Positions 33,982 to 43,995 of a DNA stretch of 64,000 nucleotides are shown here, one piece after another; the first letter of the stretch is position 1; every line of letters starts with the position of its first letter. Made by a program: the position numbers and the translations under genes. The notes below the pieces were generated by a model. That model made no database searches, had not been told where the DNA came from, and saw only the letters and a program-made list of their open reading frames with translations. This DNA comes from Acetomicrobium hydrogeniformans (GTDB taxonomy: Bacteria; Synergistota; Synergistia; Synergistales; JAFGMB01). The stretch covers positions 400,324 to 464,323 of the forward strand of contig JAENYO010000003.1 in NCBI GenBank assembly GCA_016841745.1, written 5' to 3'.

Positions 33982-34626
33982 TTGAATAGAAACCTGGCAC
34001 CTACCCGGGGCAACATGGTCAAACTGAAGGGATCCCTTTCCCTTGCCCGAAAGGGTCACGACCTTCTGGAGCAGAAAAGACAGGTTCTCATGATGGAACT
34101 GGTTGAGCGGATCCAGGAGAGCAAACAGATCCAGGAGGATATACAGAAGATATTTTCTGATTCATATTCAAGCCTTCAGATGGCCAATCTTTCACTTGGT
34201 ATTGACAGTGTAGAGGAGATAACCCACTCTGTACCAGAGGAGACTTCCTTTACTATACGCCTGCGCTCCGTAATGGGAGTGGAGATTCCAAGTGTGGATC
34301 CTGTCCCTCCAGATCCCCTTCCATGCTATTCATTTTTCGGAACCTCAGGAGCCATGGACAATGCCTATCTTCATGCAAGGAAAGTATTGAGTCTTTTGGC
34401 CAGACTGGCGGAACTCGAAACGAGTGTTTACAGGCTTGCCGTTCAGATAAGGAAAACCTTCAGGAGGGTTAATGCCCTCGAGAAGGTGGTTATACCCTCT
34501 TACAGAAGAGGTATTGCAATGATCTCGAATGTTCTTGAAGAGGGAGAAAGGGAAGATTTTATAAGGATGAAGATCGCCAAGGGTGGATCTTCCCGAAGGG
34601 AGGCACCAAGGGACAATGGAGCTTAA
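33982..34626 (+). CDS. atpD: V/A-type ATPase subunit D (central rotor)
   Basis: A 214-residue coiled-coil protein. APTRGNMVKLKGSLSLARKGHDLLEQKR is the defining N-terminus of subunit D, and the C-terminal helix ETSVYRLAVQIRKTFRRVNALE pairs with it to form the rotating shaft inside A3B3. TTG start with GGGGTGA upstream. It opens the operon, whereas in many bacteria and archaea subunit D comes last, after B. It overlaps the next gene by 11 bases. Confidence 0.93.
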   Translation: MNRNLAPTRGNMVKLKGSLSLARKGHDLLEQKRQVLMMELVERIQESKQIQEDIQKIFSDSYSSLQMANLSLGIDSVEEITHSVPEETSFTIRLRSVMGVEIPSVDPVPPDPLPCYSFFGTSGAMDNAYLHARKVLSLLARLAELETSVYRLAVQIRKTFRRVNALEKVVIPSYRRGIAMISNVLEEGEREDFIRMKIAKGGSSRREAPRDNGA

Positions 34627-34954
34627 AGAGATCCTTACCCAGCTACTGGGAGCAGAGCATGAAGCTAACCGGGTCATAGAAGAAGCAAAAAATGAAGCCT
34701 CCGCTATTCTTCAGTCCGTAAGAGATGAGTTTGCCAGGGAAAGGGAAGACAGAATGCGTGCAGCCCATGAGCAGGCCAAAGCCACTGTGGAAACAGCGCG
34801 AAATGCGGGAGAGGCCGAGGCATCACAGACACTTGTCATGGGAGAAGTTGAAAGAAAGAGGATGAACGCCAGGTTCAATGAAAAGATACACCTGGTGGTT
34901 GAAGGCCTTGTGAATGAGATAGCCCTGGATTACAGCCGAAAAGGGGAAATCTAA
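34616..34954 (+). CDS. V/A-type ATPase peripheral-stalk subunit G/H
   Basis: A 112-residue, almost entirely helical protein: MELKEILTQLLGAEHEANRVIEEAKNEA... has the heptads and Ala/Glu/Lys-rich coiled coil of the AhaH/NtpF stalk subunit that pairs with subunit E. ATG 34616 is chosen because it gives the expected N-terminus and overlaps subunit D. The longer frame from 34583 has no support. Confidence 0.8.
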   Translation: MELKEILTQLLGAEHEANRVIEEAKNEASAILQSVRDEFAREREDRMRAAHEQAKATVETARNAGEAEASQTLVMGEVERKRMNARFNEKIHLVVEGLVNEIALDYSRKGEI

Positions 34955-34956
34955 CA

Positions 34957-36054
34957 ATGCTGTCCGTCCTTTCCATGGGAAGAAGGGCCTCCGTAGCTGC
35001 CAAGGCAAGGACAATGAAGGGGAGGATGCTTCCTGATGATTTTTTCTGGCATCTCCTTTTCAACTGTCACAGTATGAGTGAAATCGCCAGGCAGCTTAGT
35101 TACTCAGAATCCTATGGTGACTATCTGAAGCATATAAGTTCCTCGGATATACATCGTTACGAGCTTGAAGCTATCCTTTCGATGGTCCCGCTTTACGAGG
35201 CTTTTCGCTTCAGAAATTACCTTGGTTCCAGAAGATGGGATCTGGTCGAAGCCTGGAAACTCAGATACGATGCGGATATTCTCAAGAGAATCTTCAGGCT
35301 GGTCCTTGGGAATATCCAGTCTCGTGATGCCATAAGGGAAAAGATACGAGCTATTCCTGATCTTTCTTTTCCATCTGAGGAAATACTGGAAGCCCGAAGT
35401 TTCGAGGATCTTCTCGCGGCTCTGAAGGATACGCCCTATTTCAATGTTCTTTCAGATCCCTTCAATACCATGATAAGGACGGGGAGCACTCTCTTCCCGG
35501 TCGAAATGGCATTAGACGGGTTTGTTATGAACAGTTTTTTAAACCTCCTTTACCGGGTTGGACGATCCGAAAAGAAACAGCTTCTCAAGCTCTTTGGTGC
35601 AAGAGCGGATCTTATGAATATCTACTGGCTTTACAGATCCAGGGTCTTCTTTAACATGAAGCCCGAAGAGATCCTTACAAGGCTTATCCCCTTCAACTAT
35701 CGCTTGAGCAGACGGACTATCAGCAGACTTGCTTTCTCTTCCTTTCCCGATGAATTCATGAAGATCCTTGAACAGACCCCTTACCTTTCAATTTTCCAGT
35801 ATCCGGGAGAAGCCGGCAAGGCCGAAGCAGAATTGATCATTGAAAGGAATCTGAAACGTTTCCAGTGGGATGAGTGTATACGGACTTTCAGGATGGGTGT
35901 TCCGGGTATCCATACCGTAATGGCCTACCTCTATCTGAGAGAGATGGAAGTTGCAGACCTCATAACCATCATAGAAGACGTAAGGTATGACCTCAGCCGC
36001 AGAATGGCAGTGCTTTTTCTGGTCAGGCCCATGAAGTCGGAGGGTGGGATTTAA
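34957..36054 (+). CDS. atpC: V/A-type ATPase subunit C (rotor cap)
   Basis: A 365-residue helical protein of the subunit C/d (NtpC) family, which sits as a funnel between the central shaft and the c ring. The sequence is divergent but has three similar helical parts and family segments LEAILSMVPLYEAFRFRNYL and LYLREMEVADLITIIEDVRY. That terminal element (family YLxxKExExxNLRxI) is conserved. Its stop overlaps the subunit I start as TAATG. Confidence 0.85.
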   Translation: MLSVLSMGRRASVAAKARTMKGRMLPDDFFWHLLFNCHSMSEIARQLSYSESYGDYLKHISSSDIHRYELEAILSMVPLYEAFRFRNYLGSRRWDLVEAWKLRYDADILKRIFRLVLGNIQSRDAIREKIRAIPDLSFPSEEILEARSFEDLLAALKDTPYFNVLSDPFNTMIRTGSTLFPVEMALDGFVMNSFLNLLYRVGRSEKKQLLKLFGARADLMNIYWLYRSRVFFNMKPEEILTRLIPFNYRLSRRTISRLAFSSFPDEFMKILEQTPYLSIFQYPGEAGKAEAELIIERNLKRFQWDECIRTFRMGVPGIHTVMAYLYLREMEVADLITIIEDVRYDLSRRMAVLFLVRPMKSEGGI

Positions 36055-37982
36055 TGAGTATCGTAAAAATGTCCGGACTGACATTCGTAGGCCCCAGAAA
36101 GGAAATTGAGATCCTTGCCACCAGACTTCTTGTAAGAGGAGATTTCCAGCCGCTGTCCATAGATTATTCTCTGGATGACCTGTCTATCAGATCGAGGATA
36201 AAAACTTTCCGCGCCAATCCCTACGATCCTATCCTTGAAGACCTTGAATCCATCTGGCGAACGGCTGGAGAAGAATTACCTGTCCCGTCAGTAAGTAAAG
36301 ACCTGAAATTTCGGCCCTTTGAGGAATTAAGCGCTCGGGTAAGCCGTGCATCGAAACGATTGAGAATATGGGAAAAAAGGGCCAGACAGCTTGCTAGGGA
36401 AGAAGAAGAACTGGAAGCGGCTGTCCTTTTTGCGGAAGTCATTCTTTCCCTTGGAGATAAGGGGCGCCAGGCTTTGAATTCCAGGATAGTCAAATTTTTT
36501 CTCGGAAGGTTTACGAGGGAGAATTTTGGCAGACTTGAGGATTCTGTTAAAGAAGTCCCCATGATGGTCATACCGGTCAGGCAGAGTGGGGAGGATGTCT
36601 GGGCGGTTGTCATAACCGTGTCCGGCTATCTTGAGGGAGCATTAAAACTTCTGGAATCAGTCTATTTCAGGGAATTTCCCATTGCAGAAACACTGAAGGG
36701 CCTTGGCCCGGACTGGGTTGGTGGGCTGAGAAGAAGAATAGAGAATCATAAAAGAGCCCGATCCAGACTTGAAGAAGCCGCGAGAAATTACCTCAACCGC
36801 TCAAGGGAACAGCTTGAAGATCTGTATTACCAGGTTTATGGAATGCAGAGGATATATGCCATGTGCATGGCCCGGGGTCAGATAGGGGAGATGTTCATAC
36901 TATCTGGATGGCTGCCTTCTGAGGAGATCGAAGGTGTAAAAAAGATAATGGCTGAAGAGACTCCCGGGACCATGATCATAGTGGAGAGCAGCATGGAAAC
37001 GGCAAGGGAAGGGCGAAAGATCCCTGTCAGGCTGAAAAATATTCCCTTTGTAAGAAACTTTCAGGATATTGTCGCACTGTACAGCCTTCCATCCTACGGA
37101 GAAAGCGATCCCTCTCTTCTCGTAGCCCTGAGTTTCTGCTTTTTCTTCGGTTTTATGTTCGGCGATGTTGGACACGGTATCATGCTGATAGCCGGTGCCA
37201 TGATCCTGGAAAAAAAGAACCTTGTTCAAAGGGCCTTCGCTTCAGTGATCAAGCTTTCAGGACTATCAGCCTCTATCTTCGGCTTTCTTTACGGCAGCAT
37301 ATTTGGAAACGAGCACATTCTGCACCGTGTCTGGATATCACCAATGGAGGATATGGGTGAACTTATTCAGACTTCCCTGGCGGCAGGCATAGTTTTCATA
37401 AGTATTGGAATGATAATGAACATCTTCCTGAGATACAGAAAAAGAGAATACGGAAAGCTTCTCTTTGATGGACAGGGCCTCGCCGGACTTGTATTTTACT
37501 GGATAGCCGTTGTTTTTGCCTGGTCGGCCCTGTCGAACAGAAAACTTCCAGTTCCCTCAGGGATCCTTCTTTCAACCCTCCTTATCCTTTTTATAGTTAT
37601 CCTTCTGGCCGAGGTTCTTTCTGTGAGGCTTCTCCATGAACAACATGGGAAAACCAGCAATGTTGTTCATGTTTTTGAGGTTTTTCACACCCTCCTTTCC
37701 TTCCTCAGTAATACTGCTTCCTTTGTCAGACTGGCCGCATTTGCCCTTAACCACGTCGGTCTCTGTCTGGCCGTTATGATGCTGGGACAGATGGTGGAAG
37801 GATTGCCTGGCGGAGGGGTTATCAAGTGGATCATCCTGATCGTCGGGCACCTTGTAATAGTTGCCCTCGAGGGCCTTATCGTTTTTATTCAGACCCTGAG
37901 GCTTGAGTATTACGAGTTTTTCAGTAAATTCTATTCCGGTGGCGGAAAAGCATTTGTTCCCATGAAATGGGGAAAAAAATAA
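36054..37982 (+). CDS. atpI: V/A-type ATPase subunit I (membrane stator, a-subunit)
   Basis: A 642-residue protein with a cytoplasmic N-terminal half (coiled coil near 95-130 and 220-250) and a C-terminal half of seven to eight membrane helices from LLVALSFCFFFGFMFGDVGHGIML onward. FSNTASFVRL-type sequence (LSNTASFVRLAAFALNHVGL) and the last helix TLRLEYYEFFSKFYSGGG carry the conserved arginines that face the c-ring carboxylate. It forms the ion half-channels. Confidence 0.93.
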   Translation: MSIVKMSGLTFVGPRKEIEILATRLLVRGDFQPLSIDYSLDDLSIRSRIKTFRANPYDPILEDLESIWRTAGEELPVPSVSKDLKFRPFEELSARVSRASKRLRIWEKRARQLAREEEELEAAVLFAEVILSLGDKGRQALNSRIVKFFLGRFTRENFGRLEDSVKEVPMMVIPVRQSGEDVWAVVITVSGYLEGALKLLESVYFREFPIAETLKGLGPDWVGGLRRRIENHKRARSRLEEAARNYLNRSREQLEDLYYQVYGMQRIYAMCMARGQIGEMFILSGWLPSEEIEGVKKIMAEETPGTMIIVESSMETAREGRKIPVRLKNIPFVRNFQDIVALYSLPSYGESDPSLLVALSFCFFFGFMFGDVGHGIMLIAGAMILEKKNLVQRAFASVIKLSGLSASIFGFLYGSIFGNEHILHRVWISPMEDMGELIQTSLAAGIVFISIGMIMNIFLRYRKREYGKLLFDGQGLAGLVFYWIAVVFAWSALSNRKLPVPSGILLSTLLILFIVILLAEVLSVRLLHEQHGKTSNVVHVFEVFHTLLSFLSNTASFVRLAAFALNHVGLCLAVMMLGQMVEGLPGGGVIKWIILIVGHLVIVALEGLIVFIQTLRLEYYEFFSKFYSGGGKAFVPMKWGKK

Positions 37983-38021
37983 TTTAAAAAGATTTTCAGA
38001 ACAGATCTGAAAGAGGAGATG

Positions 38022-38438
38022 ATGCTGCAGATGAAATACCTTGGAATACTTTGTTCCACCATGGCCTTTCTCGTTTCTTACGGCTTTGTTTTAAGGGGCC
38101 GGAGGATAAGTAATCCCGGCAGAATACTCTTTATGGGTGTTGCGGTTTCCATGATGTCCCTGGTTTTAGTAGGCGCGGCTCCATTCTTTGCAGGGCCGTC
38201 CCTTGCGGCAGAGGGACTCTCCCAGTCATCGGGATTGGGTTTCCTTGGTGCCAGTATTTCTACCGGACTGGCATGCCTTGGAGCAGGAATTGCCGTGGCA
38301 GTGGTTGGAGCTGCTGCCCTTGGAGTTATCGGGGAGAAGCCTGAAACTCTCGGAATGACCCTGATATACCTTGGTCTTGCGGAGGGGATAGCTATTTATG
38401 GAGTTATCGTCTCTCTCCTTATTCTTGCCAAACTGTAA
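38022..38438 (+). CDS. atpK: V/A-type ATPase subunit K (c-ring proteolipid)
   Basis: About 138 residues from ATG 38022 (ATG 38019 equally possible). Two hydrophobic segments in the first 60 residues are followed by a classic glycine-rich hairpin (LGASISTGLACLGAGIAV, then GEKPETLG, then YLGLAEGIAIYGVIV), with the ion-binding Glu in GLAEG. Compared with Na+ c-rings such as that of Ilyobacter, the Gln before the loop is Val and the Ser/Thr after the Glu are Gly/Ile. This favours H+ over Na+ coupling, an inference from alignment by eye. Confidence 0.88.
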   Translation: MLQMKYLGILCSTMAFLVSYGFVLRGRRISNPGRILFMGVAVSMMSLVLVGAAPFFAGPSLAAEGLSQSSGLGFLGASISTGLACLGAGIAVAVVGAAALGVIGEKPETLGMTLIYLGLAEGIAIYGVIVSLLILAKL

Positions 38439-38444
38439 TAAGAC

Positions 38445-38756
38445 ATGAGGGCTTTTCTGGTAAGTGATAATCATGACACCCTTGTAGCCCTTCGTCTGGC
38501 GGGAATAAAAGGAGTCATGGCTCATGGTTCCCATGAAACAGAGGGTGCAGTAAGGGAAGTTCTTATTGCCGGAGATATTGGCATCCTTGTGCTGACGGAA
38601 AAGGCAGCAGCAGTTATTCCTGATCTTGTAAGGGAGATAAGGGAGAGCGGAACTCTTCCCCTTCTTGTGGAAGTTCCTGACCGGCATGGAAGTGAACGGG
38701 GAAAGGATTTTCTTACAAGTTACGTAAGAAATGCCATTGGGGTGAAAATCGAATGA
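38445..38756 (+). CDS. atpF: V/A-type ATPase subunit F
   Basis: A 103-residue Rossmann-like protein: RAFLVSDNHDTLVALRLAGIKGV and GILVLTEKAAAVIPDLVREI match subunit F, which binds the rotor D subunit and can regulate ATP hydrolysis. It starts six bases after K and ends ATGA-overlapped with E. Confidence 0.9.
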   Translation: MRAFLVSDNHDTLVALRLAGIKGVMAHGSHETEGAVREVLIAGDIGILVLTEKAAAVIPDLVREIRESGTLPLLVEVPDRHGSERGKDFLTSYVRNAIGVKIE

Positions 38757-39370
38757 ACAAAGAAGAAAATAACCAGAAACTTTCTGATCTCAAGGATCTT
38801 GTCCTTTCAAAGGCTGAAGCTGAAAGAGGGTATGCTCTATCTAATGCCCGAAAGGATTCCGGGGAATGGCTTAAAGCAGAGAATTCCCGGCTGGAGCAGC
38901 TCATAGAAGGGATTCTTATGGAATCAAAGAAAAGAGCGGAAGACATTCGAAGAAGAGAAATTGTGACTGCTGAGAGGGAAAGGGAACGGGAACGGCTCAG
39001 GCTCCAGAACAGCCTCATAGCCGAGGCAGTGGAGATCCTTGAAAATGAACTGGTAAAACTGCGCGAGCGGGAGAATTATCCTGCCCTTCTTGCGGGTGTA
39101 CTTCTGGAATCTGCACAGTCAGTTCCTGAGGGTAGGGATCTCACTTTCAGACTTTCTGAAAGGGATAGTTCTCTTGGAGATGAAATGGTCCACAACCTTC
39201 AGATGAAGAAACCTGATCTGAAAATTTCTTTTGATAAAGAGCCGGCTCCCATACTTGGGGGACTCTGGCTTCGTTCCAAAGATGGGAAATGGCAGGTAAA
39301 TGCAGACTGGCATGTAAAGGCCAGTGAGATGGCTGATGAGATCGCTGAACGACTTCTCAAGGTCCTCTGA
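38753..39370 (+). CDS. atpE: V/A-type ATPase peripheral-stalk subunit E
   Basis: A 205-residue protein: a long N-terminal coiled coil (Glu/Arg/Lys-rich, about 1-105, with RREIVTAERERERERLRLQN) and a globular C-terminal domain (GGLWLRSKDGKWQVNADW), as in subunit E. It pairs with the G/H subunit to hold the stator. Confidence 0.88.
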   Translation: MNKEENNQKLSDLKDLVLSKAEAERGYALSNARKDSGEWLKAENSRLEQLIEGILMESKKRAEDIRRREIVTAERERERERLRLQNSLIAEAVEILENELVKLRERENYPALLAGVLLESAQSVPEGRDLTFRLSERDSSLGDEMVHNLQMKKPDLKISFDKEPAPILGGLWLRSKDGKWQVNADWHVKASEMADEIAERLLKVL

Positions 39371-39387
39371 CAGGAGGTGGGAGATAA

Positions 39388-41178
39388 GTGAAGCGAAAGG
39401 GCAGCATCGTAACAGTTAATGGACCAGTTGTGAGGGCAAAGGGAATGAGAGACTTCGCCATGAGGGAAATGGTGGAGGTGGGTAAGCTTGCCATCATTGG
39501 AGAGATCATCCGTATGGAAGGTGATGAAGCCCTTATACAGGTTTATGAGGATACTCAGGGTTTACATCTGGGAGAGGATGTACACGGAAATGGAGAACCC
39601 CTTTCAATGGCTCTGGGTCCTGGGCTTATCGGGACCATAATAGACGGTATTGGCCGTCCTCTGGGCAAACTCAGAGAGCTGGAGGGATCGTTTATCTCAA
39701 GGGGGGTAAAAGTTAACCAGCTGGATCTGGACAAGGTCTGGGAAATTACTCCCCAGGTCAGTGCGGGAGAGATCGTAACCAGCGGAATGATCCTTGCCAT
39801 AGTGCAGGAAACCTCAATGGTTACCCACAGGATAGTTGCCCCGCCCGGAGTGGAAGGAGAGATCCTTTCAATAGCACCGGCAGGCTTTCACAAGGCAGGG
39901 GAGATCCTTGCCAGGATAAGAGATGGGAAGGGAAAGGAGAGGGATATCCCGATCATTTCAAGATGGCCTGTAAGGACTCCAAGGCCATACCGGGAAAGAC
40001 TGCTTCCTGACGAACCCCTTATAACAGGCCAGAGGGTAATTGACGGACTTTTCCCCCTGTCGAAAGGGGGGGTCGCTGCCATACCTGGTGGATTCGGGAC
40101 AGGAAAGACGGTAACCCAGCATCAGCTTGCCAAGTGGAGCGATGCCCAGATAGTTGTCTACATAGGCTGCGGTGAAAGGGGTAATGAAATGACCCAGGTC
40201 CTGGAAGAGTTCCCGGTACTTGATGACCCCAGGTCAGGCAAACCTCTCATGGAGAGGACCGTCCTTATAGCCAACACCTCCAATATGCCCGTTGCAGCAA
40301 GGGAGGCGTCCATATATACGGGAATAACCATAGCTGAGTATTACCGTGATATGGGATATGACGTTGCCATGATGGCCGATTCCACTTCCCGATGGGCTGA
40401 AGCCCTGAGGGAGATATCGGGAAGGCTGGAAGAGATACCTGCCGAAGAAGGTTTTCCTGCCTATCTTCCCACCCGTCTTGCCGAATTCTACGAAAGAGCC
40501 GGAAAGGTTGTGACCATGGGAGGGGAAAAGGGGAGCATTTCAGTAATAGGAGCGGTATCTCCTCCAGGTGGCGATTTTACCGAACCCGTAACGAGGCATA
40601 CAAAAAGATTCATCCGCTGTTTCTGGGGATTGGATAAACAGCTTGCCCATGCAAGACATTTCCCGGCGATCAACTGGGTCGAATCATACAGTGAATATGC
40701 CGATGAGGTTAAGGACTGGTATTTTTCACATGTGGACCCCCGATGGGGAGAATTAAGGGATAAGGCGAGGGACATCCTTTCAGAAGATGAAAGGATACAG
40801 CAGATAGTCCGTCTTGTTGGTGAGGATGTTCTCCCGGATGAGCAGCGTCTTCTTGCCTTCACAGCATTTCTCCTGAAAAATGGATATCTTCAGCAGGGTG
40901 CATTTGGCCCTGATTCTTTCTGTCCGCCTGAAAAGGGTTTTGCAATTCTGGAAATAATTCTCTTCTTCTACCAGAAGACCAGGGAGCTGGTAAACAGCGG
41001 ATGTCCCCTGTCCCTTATAAGGGATCTCAATGAGGTTGTAGAGATCACCCATTTGAAGGAGATATCGGCAGATGATATGGAATCTTTCGCCAGAGTGAGA
41101 ACCACCCTGGAAAAGAAACTGGAAGAAGTGGGAAGAGAAAGGCTTGCAAGACCTGGGGGTGAAGAGCAGTGGCGTTAA
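39388..41178 (+). CDS. atpA: V/A-type ATPase catalytic subunit A
   Basis: A 596-residue catalytic subunit. The P-loop GGFGTGKT lies near 233-240, followed by the GERGNEM Glu-finger region, the Walker B-like [20 protein letters not shown] and the non-homologous insert near 95-190 that marks subunit A against F-ATPase beta. Adenine-pocket aromatics lie in the C-terminal third. GTG start with GGAGGTGGGAG upstream. The end overlaps the B gene by ten bases. Confidence 0.96.
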   Translation: MKRKGSIVTVNGPVVRAKGMRDFAMREMVEVGKLAIIGEIIRMEGDEALIQVYEDTQGLHLGEDVHGNGEPLSMALGPGLIGTIIDGIGRPLGKLRELEGSFISRGVKVNQLDLDKVWEITPQVSAGEIVTSGMILAIVQETSMVTHRIVAPPGVEGEILSIAPAGFHKAGEILARIRDGKGKERDIPIISRWPVRTPRPYRERLLPDEPLITGQRVIDGLFPLSKGGVAAIPGGFGTGKTVTQHQLAKWSDAQIVVYIGCGERGNEMTQVLEEFPVLDDPRSGKPLMERTVLIANTSNMPVAAREASIYTGITIAEYYRDMGYDVAMMADSTSRWAEALREISGRLEEIPAEEGFPAYLPTRLAEFYERAGKVVTMGGEKGSISVIGAVSPPGGDFTEPVTRHTKRFIRCFWGLDKQLAHARHFPAINWVESYSEYADEVKDWYFSHVDPRWGELRDKARDILSEDERIQQIVRLVGEDVLPDEQRLLAFTAFLLKNGYLQQGAFGPDSFCPPEKGFAILEIILFFYQKTRELVNSGCPLSLIRDLNEVVEITHLKEISADDMESFARVRTTLEKKLEEVGRERLARPGGEEQWR

Positions 41179-42548
41179 CTGAATACATTGGTCTTGAGGA
41201 GATAACAGGGCCATTCATCCTGCTTGGAGGAATAGCTGAGGTAGGCTATGACGAGATAGTAGATGTGGTGGATCAGACAGGCCGGATCCGTAAGGGCAGG
41301 GTGGTCCTTGTCGATGAGAATTCCACCCTTGTTCAGGTCTTTTCCGGTACCAATGATCTTGTCCCGAATTCGACAAGAGTAAGATTTCTTGGAAAAGGTT
41401 TGGAGATAACCCTTTCTCCGTCAATTCTTGGAAGATCCTTCAATGGACTTGGCGAAGCGAAGGATGGATGCGGAAGGATATTTGGCGGCATAAAAAAGAA
41501 TGTGAATGGTTCAGCCATTAATCCCATGGCAAGGCTTTATCCCAGGGACTTCATCCATACAGGTATTTCCGTAACAGATGTCCTGACTACCCTTATCAGG
41601 GGACAGAAGCTTCCTATTTTCTCCGGTAACGGACTGCCTCATAATCAGCTTGCGGTACAGATAGCCACCCAATCCCGACTTGTAGGAGAAGAGAATTTTG
41701 CGGTGGTCTTTGCAGGAATAGGGATAAAGCATGACGATGCTGCATTTTTCTCCAATGAGCTGACCCGAAAAGGCCAGACGGGAAATATAGTAATGTTCCT
41801 GAACCTTGCCGATGATCCGGTTATAGAGCGGCTTGCCACTCCTCGTTTTGCCCTTACTACAGCGGAATATCTCGCTTTTGATCTGGGAATGCATGTTCTT
41901 GTGATCATGACAGATATGACAAGTTACTGCGAAGCGTTGAGAGAGCTGAGTGTGGCCAGGGGAGAAGTGCCCAGCAGAAAGGGATATCCGGCCTATCTCT
42001 ACAGTGATCTTGCATCTCTCTATGAAAGGGCAGGAGTGATAAAGGGTGTTAAGGGGAGCCTTACACAGCTTCCCATTCTTACCATGCCAAATGATGATAT
42101 AACCCATCCCATACCTGATCTGACCGGTTTCATAACAGAAGGACAGGTAGTTCTCTCGAGGGAGCTTTACAACAAGGGGGTCTATCCTCCTGTAGAGTCT
42201 CTAACCAGCCTCTCCAGGCTGATGAAGGACGGTATAGGGAAAGGTTATACCCGGGAAGACCACCCTGATCTTTCGAGTCAGATCTTTGCTTCCTACAGCC
42301 GTGTTCAGGAAGTTCGATCCCTGGCAAGTGTTGTCGGTGAAGATGAGTTGAGCAAAACGGATAAGGCCTATCTCGCCTTTGGCGAAGCCTTTGAAAAACA
42401 GTTTCTTATGCAGGGAAAAGAAGAAGACCGGGAGATAGGACAATCTCTGGATCTTGCCTGGCAGCTCCTGGGTATGCTCCCGAAGGCCGAACTTACCCGG
42501 GTAACAATTGAGGAAATACGCAAGTATATAGAGAAAAAAAAGTGGTGA
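41169..42548 (+). CDS. atpB: V/A-type ATPase non-catalytic subunit B
   Basis: A 459-residue subunit B: it lacks a P-loop ([19 protein letters not shown] stands in its place) but keeps [19 protein letters not shown], the tail [23 protein letters not shown] and the arginine finger region. It alternates with A in the hexamer. It is the last gene of the operon; its stop sits next to the convergent esterase stop, with no terminator between them. Confidence 0.96.
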   Translation: MALTEYIGLEEITGPFILLGGIAEVGYDEIVDVVDQTGRIRKGRVVLVDENSTLVQVFSGTNDLVPNSTRVRFLGKGLEITLSPSILGRSFNGLGEAKDGCGRIFGGIKKNVNGSAINPMARLYPRDFIHTGISVTDVLTTLIRGQKLPIFSGNGLPHNQLAVQIATQSRLVGEENFAVVFAGIGIKHDDAAFFSNELTRKGQTGNIVMFLNLADDPVIERLATPRFALTTAEYLAFDLGMHVLVIMTDMTSYCEALRELSVARGEVPSRKGYPAYLYSDLASLYERAGVIKGVKGSLTQLPILTMPNDDITHPIPDLTGFITEGQVVLSRELYNKGVYPPVESLTSLSRLMKDGIGKGYTREDHPDLSSQIFASYSRVQEVRSLASVVGEDELSKTDKAYLAFGEAFEKQFLMQGKEEDREIGQSLDLAWQLLGMLPKAELTRVTIEEIRKYIEKKKW

Positions 42549-43136
42549 TCAGTAATCTCTTCCCTTTTCTGCTTCTGACATTATCGATGAGAGGGTGTCT
42601 GAGATCCTTTCGAGGTTATCAAAACGATGCCCTCCTCTTTCAAAGGAAATGAATTTATTAAAATCTACGAAGAACTTTCGTGTTAGAAGGTTATGGTCAA
42701 GCCTCTTATCGTCAAGACAGACAAAAACATTCAAATTAGCTGATTCGGCCTTCCAGGCATACTCACAGAAAAGTTTTTTTAACTGAAGAACATACTGGAA
42801 CTTCCATTCCTCCTTTTCTCCTGTAAACTTGTTCCTGACAGGCCCTATAAGATCTGTACTGGTAATGAATGGAACTACAGCCGGATTGAGAAATATGGCA
42901 GGAACATCCAGAATGGCGCACATGATGTAGGCATAGAATCCCCCCAGGCTTTCACCCACTATCATTAAAGGTGCTTTCTCGTATCTATCAAGCTGGTTGG
43001 CCAGTTCATCCATCACTTTTAGAGGTTCAAGAGGCAGATCAGGGGACAGGATATCTTCACAGGGAAAAAGGTGTTCAAGAAATCTTGCTGTACGGTTATT
43101 CCCCTGATCCAGAATTCCGTGAATGTTAAGTATCAT
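42549..43136 (-). CDS. YqiA/YcfP-like alpha/beta-hydrolase (esterase)
   Basis: A 195-residue small hydrolase: ILNIHGILDQGNNRTA near the start, the nucleophile elbow MIVGESLGGFYAYIM, and a late FERGGHRFDNLERI that supplies the catalytic His. This is the layout of the UPF0227/YqiA esterases, which have short-chain ester activity. Convergent with atpB. Confidence 0.8.
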   Translation of the reverse strand: MILNIHGILDQGNNRTARFLEHLFPCEDILSPDLPLEPLKVMDELANQLDRYEKAPLMIVGESLGGFYAYIMCAILDVPAIFLNPAVVPFITSTDLIGPVRNKFTGEKEEWKFQYVLQLKKLFCEYAWKAESANLNVFVCLDDKRLDHNLLTRKFFVDFNKFISFERGGHRFDNLERISDTLSSIMSEAEKGRDY

Positions 43137-43247
43137 ATTCCCATCATTCCTTTCATGGAAAGCATTTTACTATCAATTCTTGGATAAGATAAATGAGTAT
43201 GGATCCTTACCTGATAATCCTGCGGAGTATACAGAAGAGACATAAAC

Positions 43248-43283
43248 AAAAGAGGACCGCCTGGTAAGAGACGGACCTCTTTT
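43248..43283 (-). terminator. Terminator after the DUF4332 gene
   Basis: AAAAGAGGACCG / CGGACCTCTTTT with one central mismatch; on the - strand the stem is followed by TTTTGTTTATG. It lies about 30 bases past the stop of the DUF4332 gene. Confidence 0.6.
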
Positions 43284-43311
43284 CCTACTATCTATTTTTC
43301 TCCCAAGCCCG

Positions 43312-43725
43312 TTAATGATAGATGATGGCCCGGGACATTTTCTGGGCACTTTCGACCCATCTGCGGACTGCGTTCTGAGGCGGGGTTCTTCGGACTAGTC
43401 TTTTTCTTGCATTGACTTCCAGGATCTTGAAATACAGATTATCCGGTTTTCTTCTGGAAAGTTCAACAACAGTATCTACTCCTGCTGCTTCAAGTAGTTC
43501 TCCATATTCCTTGCCTATGCCCTTGATCCTGTGAAGGTCAGCCTGATTGGCCCATTTCAGGACAGTGGTTTCGGGTATTCCCATTTCTCTGGCCAAAGCT
43601 CTTCGACCTTTAACAGTACATGTTTTTTCGAGCAAACTTTCTACGGTTCTTATTCCCATTTGTCTCAGCTTATAACTGTAGTTTTCCCCAATGCCCTCGA
43701 TGCGCGAAATATCTTCCATCTTCAA
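43312..43725 (-). CDS. DUF4332 helix-hairpin-helix protein
   Basis: A 137-residue protein with two helix-hairpin-helix-like repeats: ISRIEGIGENYSYKLRQMGI and LHRIKGIGKEYGELLEAAGV. This is the DUF4332 arrangement, related to the non-specific DNA-binding HhH motifs of polymerases and RuvA. A basic linker (NARKRLVRRTPP) follows. Probably DNA-binding; role unknown. GGAGAG precedes the ATG. Confidence 0.85.
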   Translation of the reverse strand: MKMEDISRIEGIGENYSYKLRQMGIRTVESLLEKTCTVKGRRALAREMGIPETTVLKWANQADLHRIKGIGKEYGELLEAAGVDTVVELSRRKPDNLYFKILEVNARKRLVRRTPPQNAVRRWVESAQKMSRAIIYH

Positions 43726-43849
43726 CTCTCCTTTCCTTTATATATGACTCCAAAAAAGATTGAGTAACATATCCGGGGGAACAGTAAATGGGGAAATATA
43801 AGGTAGTCATGTCAATCATAAATCTGGAAGGAATTCAATATAAGTACTA

Positions 43850-43879
43850 TCTAATGCAATGTAGTGTTAGTCTAATGCA
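43850..43879 (+). repeat. Two direct TCTAATGCA repeats upstream of nadE
   Basis: TCTAATGCA occurs at 43850-43858 and 43871-43879, 21 bases apart (two helical turns), about 120 bases before nadE. Possible binding sites for an NAD-pathway or other regulator; none identified. Confidence 0.4.
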
Positions 43880-43995
43880 TTATATTTCAAAAAATACAAA
43901 GAATCAAGATATGATTGTATATTGTTAAAGTGGGGAGAAATAGGGGATAATGTTCCTTTATTAAAGTTCAGGCAGTTGGAAAGGAGAGAGGCCAG

